From: Istiophorus platypterus
Lineage: Eukaryota; Chordata; Actinopteri; Istiophoriformes; Istiophoridae
Assembly (NCBI GenBank): GCA_016859345.1
Contig: CM029120.1
Coordinates: forward strand, 5,352,001 to 5,416,000
Direction: 5' to 3'
Length of the DNA stretch: 64,000 nucleotides
This document shows, piece by piece, positions 36,538-48,538 of the stretch (the first letter of the stretch is position 1; every line of letters begins with the position of its first letter). The translations under genes were made by a program, and so were the position numbers. The notes beneath the pieces were generated by a model that saw only the letters and a list, made by a program, of their open reading frames with translations, was not told the origin of the DNA and did not search any database.

Positions 36538-36800
36538 CGTTGGAAACGACGAACAAGTCCCAGGATCTCTCGGGTCACCCGGCTAACGCCGAGGTTCAAC
36601 GGGTGGAGGCGAAAAAGGAAAGCAGTCTGAGCATCCACGGTCAAATGTCATTATCTGTCCGGGGCTATGTCGGTGATATTCTCCATACGTGGACCAGGAA
36701 GTGATGCTGGCCAGGACCCCACAACAGCGCGTCTTCAGAAAGGCCTGATTAAAAATGAAGCGGCGCATCCGCCCCTGCATCACAACATTAAAACCACCGA
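36538..36800 (-). promoter_or_regulatory. golga5: golga5 promoter and non-coding exon 1
   Basis: A strong donor (CCAACG then GTACGT, minus) at 36,538/36,537 follows GC-rich sequence, and coding exon 2 has a good acceptor (CCATTAG at 34,801). This gives a non-coding first exon whose start is undetermined. It is the only promoter-like sequence for either golga5 copy. Confidence 0.65.
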
Positions 36801-37450
36801 GGGGAAATGAATGACTCTGATTATCTTGTTACAATGGGCCCTGTCAGGGGGTTGGGTCATATTAGGCAGCGGGAGGACAGTCGGTTCTTGCTGCTGATGC
36901 AGATTCAGCTTAGTCCTGTAAAATGGAATTAAATGATCAAATAAATTAGGATGTATTATTATAGCTTAACACAGGAATTTATTGATACCCCCGGCGAAAT
37001 TTTCCAAACTACCCCTTAATACATAAAAGAACCCCCATCTGTACAAGCTGCAATATGAGAGTGATAAAGAGCGACTTGTTATATTATCATACACCTTTTA
37101 TAATTGTTTAAAATGTACTTAAGAGTTGCCACTTTGAAAACGCTGAGCTACATTGTTTTCAGTAGGACATTTCAAAGTGTACAGAGTAAAACCTGGAGGA
37201 TTTTTTTTTGGTGTCTCCAGATTAGATCCAGATTACGTTGTTTATGAAACTAACCCTAGTATTGTTATATTGGATGCAAAATTGCCTGTACTGAAATACA
37301 ACAAAACTTTTTGAAAATCCAAACTGTAAACAAACATACTTAGTTAGACCGATGAGTAAAATAAAACAAGGTAATTTCAGTCCCCACGGGTGAATAGGGT
37401 TGCTGCAGTCCCACTTTTAGATCAGAAAAGAGACAAAATGACACAGAAAT
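36801..37450. other. Intergenic DNA, golga5 to rtf1
   Basis: AT-rich sequence between the golga5 promoter and the rtf1 poly(A) region. It marks the passage from the human-14q32-type block to the 15q15-type block. No gene or recognisable repeat. Confidence 0.6.
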
Positions 37451-38467
37451 TATGAAACAGTGCCTCTTTATTTTTTCCGCACTCACTCCAAAATGCATAT
37501 TTACATGGCATGCCACATCAATACAGGAACTGACTATGGACACAATTGATAACACGTAGAATCTGCTCTGGGAGTAATCAAGGGTAAGGGAGTCATCCCA
37601 TATACAACCAACCAATAGATAACAGAAATGAAGCAACACTTGTATAACCAGGGCCGGCCATAGAAAAGGGTTCCTCTTAAATGGGGTCGTTTCAAAGACT
37701 TAAAAAGTGACAAATGTCCAGTCGACATGAACTGAACTTTTCACATTGGTCATGAAGAGCCGGCGTCACTGTCCAGTCAGAGATGGTGATCATCTACACT
37801 CCGCAAAAAATACAAGAGGCTGTTCAAATTTAGGATGGACTGCCAGGGCAGATGATCACACATTTTGTTGGAGGGGGGGTGGGACATTTACAATAGTAAT
37901 TCATTGCTGGTCAACTCCATTAGCTGTCCAATCTAAGTCTTCTAAAATAGTGTCCTCCTTGTTCAAAGTAATAATCCTCGAGCGCCGTGTCCTTTCGAGA
38001 GAGGAAAAAAAAGAAAGAAAAAAAAAAAGGAGTGGACTCCAGAATATCCAAAAGAAGGGGGACAGGAGTTAAATACATAAAAACACAACTCAATATACGA
38101 GTTTGTGTGTGTGTGATAATGCGAAAAAATAACAAAACAAGTTTCTTCTGAGAGAGATCCTTTGAGAAAAATGTTGTCTTTGCTCGATCATGTATTTTCT
38201 CTGTGTTTGGATAGACAGTCTGTTGGATCAACATTCAAACACACATCCTCCTCCGGGAGTCACTCACTCACTCACACACACACACACACACACACTCTCA
38301 CTCTCACTCTCTCTATAACACACACTCTCACACTCTCTCTCTCTCTCACACACACTCACACACTCTCACACACACACAGTTTCTCTCTCTCAATCACTCA
38401 CACATACTCTCTCTTGCACAGCCAATTACACATGCAGTGTGGTTTTCTGATTAATGGACTGGCCACA
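37450..38467 (-). other. rtf1: rtf1 3' UTR
   Basis: Sequence after the rtf1 stop. A minus-strand AATAAA near 37,463-37,470 is a good poly(A) signal, giving a UTR of about 1 kb. It includes the CA/CT-rich complex repeat at 38,262-38,415, which reads as GA/GU-rich sequence in the mRNA. Confidence 0.65.
38262..38415. repeat. Complex (CA)n/(CT)n repeat in the rtf1 3' UTR
   Basis: About 150 bp of interleaved CACT, CA and CT tracts starting about 55 nt past the rtf1 stop codon in mRNA order. In the transcript it is a GUGU/GAGA tract. Confidence 0.9.
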
Positions 38468-41400
38468 TCAGATCAGCCCCCTCCTCTTCTTGTAGTCCTC
38501 CAGGTTGAGGGACCGGCGGGGAGCGCCGTCCTTCACCGGCAGCGCACTGGAGCTCACGGACAGAGACTTTGCTTCTGCAGAACACAAATGCAGGAAAAAA
38601 GAAAAAAAAAAAATCAATACGTCTGCGCTAAATTACTTTGATTGACATTAACAACCATTTTGTGCAGCAACAAAATGGGAAAAATCATCTCACCTGCATT
38701 GGGGACCTGTAGGTCGATCTTAACATCAAAATCATGAACTTTAAACAAGTCCTCTGAGAGGTCAGTGGTTGGCTTGGGGACGTCTTTGTCTTTCGGGTTT
38801 GCTTGTCCCTGTAATAGCAAGATAAAACAATATATTTTATATATATGTGTGTGTGTATATGTATATATGTGTGTGTGTGTGTTTGTTTTTTTCCTCCTTC
38901 AAACTCCTCAGGGTTAAGAACTACAAATCAACTTCACTCAGCTAGTTTCTGTTGAAACATTTCCTTCTGCCAAATGAGTTATTTTCTGCCTCACATTTGC
39001 ACATGTCTAGTGTTTTAAAATAAAACAGACTATATTTAGTTTTCTCAATCCGCTGGCAACTTAAAAGCGAAATTATTTGTGACATGTGATACCTTGGCAA
39101 CTGCAGCTTACTCTTTGAAAAAGGGGTCACTGACAGAATTTAGCTGCCAAGATTCTTACACAGTCTTACAAAGTGTCTCCATCATTCTGATGGCTGAAGA
39201 CAAAATGCAAATTGTGTCACAGCTGGAGCAACAGTACAGCAAAGATGGAACTGGCAAGCAGCTTTCTGTATGCGTTATGTTTCACTTGAACAGGAATACG
39301 ATCAGGATTTGGCATCACTTGCAGCTACCCAAACAAACTCCAGTTAAAATTAGTTAACAACCCATGAGGTCAGTCTTTAAACATTTTTACTGTGAGAGAA
39401 AAGGGAGTGTCTCCTGCTCACCAGTTTGTTCTTCTCTGCACTGGAGGGATCCGGTGTTGATCCAGAGCCGTACTTCTGGTTGAGATGAGCAAGAATAGCT
39501 GCATGGACTGACGGGTCTCTGGCCTACAGAACCCGGGGGGCACAAAAATGACATATTAGATTATTAAAAACTTGGATTCAACAGTGTTTAAATGCATTGT
39601 CAATAAAAAAAAAATGCACTGAATAATTGTGGAAATCTTACATTTGACACCATGGTGGGTTTGCACTGTCTTCGTGTGAAAGGGTCCATTTGTTGGTTTT
39701 TGGCATTTTGTCCTTCAGCCTGTGGCAGAATAGGGAAATAAAAATTTGGTTATTTCTATGGAAGTACAGCCTGGACAATTGTCTGATTTCTAAAGACGAA
39801 TACTGCCCTAAAATAATCAGGAAAAGTACTTTTTTCCTATACATTCAACCAGTGGGAGGGTTGAAACCACTTATTCGGTACGTAAAGATGGAACCTTCTC
39901 TACAATAACACTTTTGTTGTACTTGTCCCACACCCATTACTGCAAACAGAAACTACAGGATGTGAAAGGGGTTGCGACACGGATGTTTTCAATCCCTCCC
40001 AAATCTTATTTTTTAATAAGATTTGATTTTAATAAGCATTCAGTGTACAAGTGGTAATATGTAACCTATAATCTTATTACAACTCATCAATTCGTACAAT
40101 TTTTTCTCATCCCACTTTTTCTATTAAAAAAATCATCGCAGTTGACCAGTCAGAAGTATAGAAGGTGTCAAAAGGAGGCAAACACTTACCACGAGAGCTT
40201 TCTCAGATTCAACGATATTCCAGCTTCTGTTCCTCTGATTGATGTAGCTGCATTATAAAAGATTTAATACAAATTTTGTCACAAAAAATTACCACCAAAA
40301 CAAAAAGGGGATAATGTTAAGCACTGACAATCAAAAGACTATATTCTATTATTATATTCAGCAGCAAAAAAGATGCACCAAAAATGCATAAGTACATAAA
40401 GTGTTTTTAAAAATAAATCTGAAGTCACAAACTATCCCATGTGTTATCATCAAATAGCTCTAATTATTTAAAAAGGATTTAAAATTCAAATAAAGTAATA
40501 TGATCATTCAAACTGTGTGTGGCTCGTGTACCTGATGGCAGAGATGTTCTTGGTCCTCTGTCTGTCCAGAGCTTCTGCCCTCTCCTCGAGCTCGTTCAGC
40601 TCATCCTGGATCACTTTCACTCTCTCGCCGTCGCCGCTCTCCTCTGCCATGGCCTTGTGATCAGAGCAAACCAGAGGAGAAGGGGTAAGAGCCCAACAGA
40701 CAGAAATTGATGATTACATATTTAGAGTCGCTACACATTCCAGGGCAAATCTATGATATTTTCTTTGATGATTTGTGAGTGTGTTTGGACGTATCTTACT
40801 AGGGTGGTTTATTTGCTCATAGCTTAAGTGAATCTAGCATTTAACCACCTTGACATTCAGCACATCGTCAAACAACATCTTTTATGTGTAATTTTTCCCG
40901 GGGCCTGGAGATACCATAGCTTTCCTGTGATTTCCTTTACCTTATCTTTGAGTAACTGCGTTTTCTTCATGGCATAATTCGGTGGTGCTTTTCGGAATCT
41001 GTCCTTCTCTTTTACGATCTGCAGAAAGAAAAGACAAAAGAAAAAGTAAAGAGTTTTTGTTCCTCTTTGTGATGCATGAGGCCTGGGAAACCAGCGAACA
41101 CATTTAAAGAAAAAGACCTACATCCTCTATGTCTTTGTCGTTGAACTTGTAGTTCAGAGCCTCTTTGATAGACTGCTCCTTTTTGGTGATTTCATCAAGA
41201 GTTGGTACTTGCATCCCGGCAACCATCATCTGGAGAAAATCAACACACAAAACTTTTAACTCGCAGCCTGAACAGATTGTCCCAGTTTGTCTCTTCTTTG
41301 CTTTTTCAATTTCCCCTATTTTAAATCCACTTACGGCCTCTTTCCACTTCATGAACTCGCTTTCTGTAAACTCCTGATTTGATACAAACTCAAGCCTGAA

Positions 41401-44400
41401 AACCCGCGTGTCCCCACCATGTCTGAGGAAGATACACAACATGGGAAAGGGCATATTTTTAGTGAGCAGGGATAATGGAAGAGGAGGTTCCTTTAGTGAC
41501 CTACTTTAATATGTTTAAGGTGTTTGTAATCCTTTACCTACCTTAATTGTAATCCCTTGTTTGTTCGCGTTGATCCAAGTTGGTAAACTTTCGCCGTCTC
41601 CACCACATCCATGATTTCAGCAACCTTTCATCAGAGAGGAATACAATTAAATCAAACTTCACTAATCAGTCATTCAGTAAACTAAATCCATCTCTAAATA
41701 GTCCCAGATCTTCACTAACACCATTACAAAAGAGCACATTTCTCTCCAGTACTGAACATCGTTAAAAAAACCAAAACAAAAAAAACCAAAACTCTTTACC
41801 CAGAAGCCAAGCTCACCCTATAAACTGGTTTACTGCTGCTGTTTCCGATCCCTATCCTCACAAAGCAGCCGGTTACAGTCTTAGCAAAGAAGGGCATGTG
41901 GCACCAGCGCTCCAGCTTGTTCCTGGACAGGCGGATCCTGTTGAGCTCATCTGGTAGTGAAACAGGCTGTGACTTCGGCGGAGTCTCCTCTTTCCTGTTA
42001 CCAGAAACATAACGTAAAGGGGGTTATGGGAAAACAAAAAAGGAAAGGGTGGTCTCACGGTAAATCTTTTATTGCTTAATTCGAAGAAGAGAACGAGACT
42101 TACTCATCATCGTCATAAGACGATGAACGCGAACTCCGATCGCTTTTGACTGACGACTTGTCGTCGTCTTCCTCCTCTTCCTCCTCATCGTCGGAATAAA
42201 CCTCGCTGGTCTTCAGGGGCTGACGCTTGGCCAGCAGTTCCGCTGCTCACCGAAGAGAAAACACGTCAGTGTTTGGAAGTGAATGGATCGTCACAACAGT
42301 CACGTCACAAATGGGTTTAAAATGCCCACCTGTTTTGTTTTTCTTCTTCTCACGTTCAGCTTTCAGTTCCTCCATGGCCTGGGACTTTTTGTCTAGTTTT
42401 TCATCGCGTTTGGATCGTCTCTCCTTGTTATGTGACATGACCTGGAAAGGGAGGCGGAGCACGTTACAGTCGAACACAACAAACCAGTGCGATGCTGCAA
42501 ACCTTACGCTACATTAATCTGTAACTTTAATGCTGCTTTCAGTAAGAACACTGTAAAGAAATAAAAGAGCAACAAAATCAATATTCAGTCATAAATCTTT
42601 TAAATAGTTGATAGACATAACCTGAAATTTTCACAAAACAGTTTTCTGCAGAGAAGATTATATGTTTGAATTTATTCTTTATTTCAATAAAAGAAAATTA
42701 AAGCTTCAACATTATCGGTCATATATGTGCAATATGTTTTAAAATGCCCACGAAACTGGACTCACCACTTGTGTGTCTTGAACCTGAGATTGCTTCCTTT
42801 TTTCCTGCTCTTCCTCCTGCTTCTTTTTCTTCTCCTCTTTCTCTTTCTTCTTTGCCGTCTTCAGTTTCTTCTTAATCTCAAACCTGCCGAGACAAAAGTC
42901 GGCTTGAATGAATAAATGGTAAGATCAAAGAAAGCTGTGTGGAGATGCCAGACCCTGCCCCAACGCAAGAACGCTCTTGCTTTTTAATCGCAGGCTGGGT
43001 TTGAGAAATGTGATGAGGGACAATGCTAAGGGCGGGGGTTAAAGTGGGATTTGGCAGCTGGGGGAACCCTATAATTCACAAACAAAAGACAAACTATTTA
43101 GCCATTGTATGCAATGGACCATTTTTCCTTTCAAATTATGGCCACTCACCGTCTCTTTAGCACCTCTCTTTTCTCAATTCTGTTGAACAGCTCTTGCTCC
43201 CTCTCCTTCTCCGTCATCTGCTCCAGGCGAGCTCTGTCCTCCGCGTCCCCCATCAGGTCGTCGTCGTAACCGTCCCTGAACACCTCATCCTCGGAGGAGT
43301 CCGAGTCCGAGCTGGAGGAGGAACTGTTGCTCTCTGAATCAGACACCTCGCCTGAAAAAGAGCATTTTATTGATACACATAGAAATTGATTGCCTGACTT
43401 CCAATCATACTGGGAGTAATTTAACACTAAACAAAACGCCATAGTGGCGAGGTCCTCAGCCCTTCTGTAGGTTTGTCTCAGAGCCGATCATGACAACTTT
43501 TTTAATTGATCGGTATTGGCTGCACTGAGCTTGACCACATTCTATTCCTTTTATTTACCCCACTGTGCTCTCGCTGAACCGATTTTCAAATGTCTCCTTA
43601 AAGATTACATGTACAACTTTTGGCAGAATGTGTTTTAAAAACTTGAGAAGTGGCTGAGATGGGAAAGACATGGAACTACTTTTAAACAGCAGAATGAGGG
43701 CAGCATTACAGTTACTTTTGATTGTTATAATGTCTAAATTTCACCAAATGGCAAAATAACTTTTTTCACTTTTTTTGGGCTAGCATGATAAGGCACCAAT
43801 ATGAATTACACAATGAAGATAACGTTATCATCTAGACTTTTTAAATATTTTGCAGAAATACTTATATAAGACTTTATTTACTTTACTTTATTAAAATTAA
43901 TGAAGGCAATTAAAAGGATATCTTTATCATCTTGATACGTGTATTGGATTTTGACCAAAGACTTTTGCAGTTTTTCCACAACAGCGTGGGCCCACATGCA
44001 GTACAACGTCACACAAATAAACAAACAACAGCTCAGATGCTTCACTGTGAGCCCGCCAGGATAAAGGGGATGAGTGAGTGAGTCACCTAATCGCAGACAC
44101 CGAAAATACCCGAGCACACGGCAACCTGTGATATGTGTAATCCGCAGTTCAGGATATGTCTGGCCATTCTGCTCTGTACTTTCTCTAAGATGCCATTAAC
44201 CTGAGGACCTGTGTCGGTTGTATGTGTGAAACTGTGCTGCCAGTTGACATCTGCACAGCTTCGACCACAAGTTCCTGAACCGTTTTATCACATATACCTA
44301 CTGAAGCAACTGTGGCTTTTATTGGATAAAACGATTAAACATTCTGGTTTATTGATGACGACTTGGCAATAAAAAAAAAAAAAAAGAGGATATGAAGAAT

Positions 44401-47051
44401 TATTGCTTTTAGAGTGTAAAGCATTTCCCCGTACACACTGAAGAAGCATACCCTCCTCAGGTGCAGAGCTCTCAGCTGAGCTGTCTCCATCAGAGCTGCC
44501 AGATGCCGTTGCTTTATTAACCTTCTTCTTTGTAGCGTTCTTCTTCTCAGACCCTTTCCCTTGCTTAACCTTCTTTTTGCCTTTGGTGCCACCCACAGTC
44601 CACTAGACAAAGGCATTAAAAAAAAAAAGGTTTGGTTATTAGGTAACTGTAATTGGCCAAGGATAGTGGCCTATTCTTTTGTTCCTGATAACAACTAGGA
44701 CACTCTGACATGTGTAAATGGTATTTTCTGATGTGTCAAAAAACAGAAATGAGTGATGTCTTTTAAAGCAAATAACAAAGACTGTCATACCTCATCGTCG
44801 CTGTCAGATGTCTCAGAGTCTGTGGAGGCAGCTGGTTTGCTAACTGGCTCTTCCTGCTCACCTGAGTCAACCCTTTTTCTCTTTGCCAACGACAACAATT
44901 CCTGAAAATGAGAACACAGTGATGTGGTTCAACGAGAACGTCCAGTGAAACCACAAAGTTTATGAAAATTATGAACATGCAACTGTTTTGTCCTTTAACT
45001 GTAGCCTTGCTCATATGCGTCATGAGTGAACATCTTTGAATACATGTGGGAATAAACCCAAACCGCATGGAAAATGCACTGGGATCCAATAACAGACCAC
45101 ATTCATACATTAGATGCATAAGATCTCATATACAGAGTTTATATATGTCCCTGGTCATAATTAAGGACTGACTAACCTACTCTGCAATGTGCATATAGCA
45201 GAATAAGACTCCCACTCACAGCTATGTACAAAAACCCCTTGTCTGAAGCTTGACCCCATGATCCCTCCTGAACAGCAGTACAGGCAGGAACTAATGCCTA
45301 TTTTTGTTTAGTAGCAGTCAGTTTCCCAACAGGTAAAGTAACATGCAAGCAAGGAAGCAAAATCTTATCACAAGTGGGACTCAAATCACTTTCCGATGAT
45401 GGCAAGAGCAGCAATTGGTCTCGACTGGTTTTCCACAGGACTTTAATTGACGAGGCGAGCTCTGAACGGGGCCTTAATGCGTTTGAACAAAATCAAGACT
45501 GGGAGGTTGCATCCTGCTCCAAAAACGCGAAAAAGCACCGATCCACACACTGATCCAAAGCACTGTATCATATCAGCGACGATATTGAGCTTATTAAGCT
45601 TATTGATTATCTGCCACGATGCAACCAATTCACATCAAAGAGTTTCTTGGACTCTTTCATTATAAAATTTGGTGTATCTGCTGGGTTTTTTTTTTTCCTT
45701 TAAGTGCTGACTCGGTTTTTACTGCCACAGAAATCCATGGCCTCACGTTACCGTTAATTAATACGATTACACTTAGTTCCGAACAGCGAAGTTTACAGAT
45801 TTTGGATTTGGGGAAAAAGGTGAGCACTGGCGCCAGACAGGTGCACAACATGGCAAAGTTGGAGCACTGGAATCAATCCTGGGAAAGAAAAAGTTGGATC
45901 CCTACTTCAGACCCACAACACTGACCCTTACTGTTGAATACTGCCATAATCTGAAATGCATCCTTGGCTGAACTCAGAACAATTGTAGAGAACTGACCAT
46001 CTCCTGAGACAACAGAACCCCACTCATTGTTTGAGCATCCTCTGGTCAACTCCTGTTCACTACATGCGGCCGAGTTTTCTTCGAGCATCAGTCATTTGGC
46101 ATCGAGCTGTCACGTAACTGACACGGGAGTTGACCGGCGATCAAAACGAGAACAAAAACAAAAACAACCCGCATATTTTTTTTCCACAGAAACAAGGTCT
46201 GACAGGTGTTTCCCCGTCCGCTCCGGTCGTCGGTTATTCACTACATGCGTGATATGTGTTGAGCGTCGACTACTCGCCGGTGCACGGTCAGGTGGAGGCC
46301 GTGGGACTTGTCCGGCCGCCGGGGCCGCCGGGGCCGCCGGAGAGGAGCCACCCTGTGCGGCCCCTGACATGTTAGGACCGGAGAGGTCCCCGGTCGACCT
46401 GCGAGCGCTTGTTTGACAACAACACCGAAATAGCAGGTCCGGCTCGTTGACGTCATGCGGGAGATAAGGTTCCCCGAGCTAAATCGAGCGCGGCTGCACC
46501 GCGGTCTCGGTCTGTGCAAAACACGTCCCGTTCTCGTGTGTTCCGAAAGCCAACAAACAAAAAGAAAATCCCCCCAAAACAGCCTCCCACACGAAACCAG
46601 CAAGAGGCCTATGGCGCGGTATTTTCGTGGCAACACTACACGGCTGCTAGCGTTGGGTGCATCTCTCGGAACGTAACCTTACCGTTAGCGTAACTTAGCC
46701 GCCTGACACTGGTTTCCGTATCGCCCCGGGCCCTTTGCTACGTACCAAATACCCCAAACAAACACCCGGCAAAGCCCCGGCGGTCGGTTTGTCTCGGGCA
46801 GCGTCGTATTTACCCAGAGAGGAGGCGAGGGTCGCGAACGAGACAGGCCTACTCTCAGCGAGGCCAAACACAGCGCAGTCGGCTAGCATGCGTTAGCTTC
46901 ACCTCAAACCGCTGGCAACTTAAAAGACGCTATCGCTCGTATCACAAACGGGGAGATGAGCACGTACCTGATCTAAGTTGTCGTCGCTGGCGCTGTCTTC
47001 GGAGTCGGAGTCGATCACGACTCGACCTTTCCGCTTCTTTACATTCACCAT
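38468..47051 (-). CDS. rtf1: RTF1, Paf1/RNA polymerase II complex component, 18 exons
   Basis: Subunit or partner of the Paf1 elongation complex that promotes H2B monoubiquitination and binds SPT5. Approximate exons, high to low: 47051-46968, 44902-44792, 44604-44450, 43353-43151, 42886-42766, 42442-42331, 42243-42104, 41998-41819, 41623-41541, 41424-41335, 41231-41121, 41019-40942, 40652-40532, 40249-40190, 39720-39641, 39523-39420, 38811-38694, 38577-38468. They encode about 690 residues (human about 710). The start MVNVKKRKGRVVIDSDSED and end SLNLEDYKKRRGLI are diagnostic. The acidic serine-rich N-terminal region precedes the histone modification domain (exons 4-5: DRARLEQMTEKEREQ, FNRIEKREVLKRR). 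The Plus3 domain spans exons 8-11 (NKLERWCHMPFF, FVRIGIG, TRVFRLEFVSNQ). Confidence 0.97.
38838..38882. repeat. (TA)n(TG)n microsatellite
   Basis: Short compound TA/TG repeat in the last intron of rtf1, upstream of the penultimate exon. Confidence 0.85.
43354..44449 (-). other. rtf1 intron 3
   Basis: A 1.1-kb intron. A minus-strand open frame of 79 codons (43,878-44,117) has no recognisable similarity. No other feature is seen. Confidence 0.5.
44903..46967 (-). other. rtf1 intron 1, GC-rich at its promoter end
   Basis: A 2.1-kb first intron. From about 46,100 it is GC-rich with many CpGs, continuing the island that covers exon 1. Open frames of 60-131 codons in this part come from the GC composition and are not called. 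No internal gene is recognised. Confidence 0.5.
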
Positions 47052-47420
47052 GATTAGCTGCACGGCTAACCCGCTAGCTACCTCTGTGTCGTCTAAATGT
47101 TTGAGGTTAGCCGTTGCTGCTACCTAGCTAGTTGGCTCTGCAGTCAGCCACACAAAGGCGCTACTGAGCATGCGCGTCTCTATCGATACCATGGCTGCCG
47201 CTGGGTTTTACGCCTCCGCTGGCGAAATAAAAATCACATTCGTGCTTTTAAACTCTCGTGTTATTTATTGCTGAGTTAAAAATGCAGAAAACGAAAGAAT
47301 GACGGCGACGGTTAACCGAGATGGGAACTACGCATCTAGAGCAAGTGCATCTGTCGGGACAGCAATCGCCGGTGCACCAAAGCTACATTCAATCCCACGA
47401 TACTCGGACGCTTGTAAGCG
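47052..47420. promoter_or_regulatory. Bidirectional rtf1/ndufaf1 promoter
   Basis: CpG-rich segment between the rtf1 start codon (minus) and ndufaf1 exon 1 (plus). It contains an NRF1-like motif at 47,165-47,176 (TGAGCATGCGCG, one mismatch to YGCGCAYGCGCR). NRF1 is a known regulator of nuclear genes for mitochondrial proteins, which suits ndufaf1. Start sites are not mapped. Confidence 0.7.
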
Positions 47421-47669
47421 TTGCGCAGCCGCGTCCTCCGCTTCGCCCGTTTTACAGTCATATGTGAATATGTGCTGAACGCAGCCCGGGTGCTTCACTC
47501 CAGTTCTTCCTCCGCGGACCCGGACAACCTTGGAGCCGCGGGCGAGAGATTAGCAGCGGTTTATAAGTTGTTTTTGGTTTATAACAGCGCTATAAAAGAG
47601 AGATCTGTGCGGAGCGATCAACGCTTAAAGACGAGCGGAGTCGTGCGACCCGGAACAGCAATGGCCGGT
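47421..47669 (+). other. ndufaf1: Probable ndufaf1 first exon (5' UTR)
   Basis: CpG-rich sequence ending in a strong donor, GGT then GTAAGT, at 47,670. An ATG lies at 47,661, nine nt before the donor. If joined to the acceptor at 48,526 (CTCCAG) it reads in frame as MAGIDAE into the main ORF; with acceptors at 48,511 or 48,514 it would not. The 5' limit is unknown. Confidence 0.55.
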
Positions 47670-48526
47670 GTAAGTGGGAACAGGCTGCGCCAGGGTATCA
47701 ATTTACTATATATCTTCAGAATAATGTGGATTGCGTTCGTTGCAATGTGTTGTAACATCAGCTATGTATTTAAGCCTTTGCAACTAACGACTGTTTTCAT
47801 TGTTGTTATCCTATAACCGCCCACTTCATTTAAGCACTAGAGGTGTCAACATGAGGATAAAATCCCATTCGAAAGGCGAGTGCATCCGGATTCAAAATCA
47901 GCTAGAGTCTTTTTAATCAGTTACTACTGTGATTCAAAGAGAAGAGAGCAACTCTGTGCCCTTTATGTGTTATTTTATATACGTGATAAAGTACCACAGC
48001 AGGAATAGATCTATAATGGCATCTTTCTTTCTTTTGTTTTAGCAGACAGATACAGAGCTTCGGGAATTTTCTCACTGGGTTGGAGGCAGGTGGCTTGTGT
48101 AATAGACAGCAAAGAGACACAAGACACACAATAGATGACATATGATGATACTACTGATACTAACACACGTCCTAATACATGTTGGGTGTAGCTGAAGGGC
48201 CTTGCAAGCCACTAAGTCAAAAACGTAGTTGAAAAAAATGCAGTTGATCATTTACTAAAGGTCCAGTCATAAGTGATGCACCTGTGAATAGGACTAATGA
48301 GCAAACAATATATCAGATAATAGATCGATTAAGCACAAGGCTAAGATGTGATGTCCTCCCCTAAATAACTGTAAAGAATTTACATATTGATGAAAGCCTA
48401 TAAAATCAATCAGTACATTTTTAAAATTCTCCTTTGAATCCATCTCGATTATTCACTATCACCCAGTAAATGCAGTGTAATGACACCACCGTGCCATGTG
48501 ATGTATCCCAGCAGTGAAACCTCCAG
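47670..48526 (+). other. ndufaf1 intron 1
   Basis: AT-rich intron between the CpG first exon and the coding exon. No repeat or gene is recognised. Confidence 0.5.
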
Positions 48527-48538
48527 ATCGACGCTGAA

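Noticed and set aside
46027..46889. Several open frames in rtf1 intron 1
   Set aside because: They lie in the CpG-rich flank of the rtf1 island, overlap on both strands, and match no known protein.
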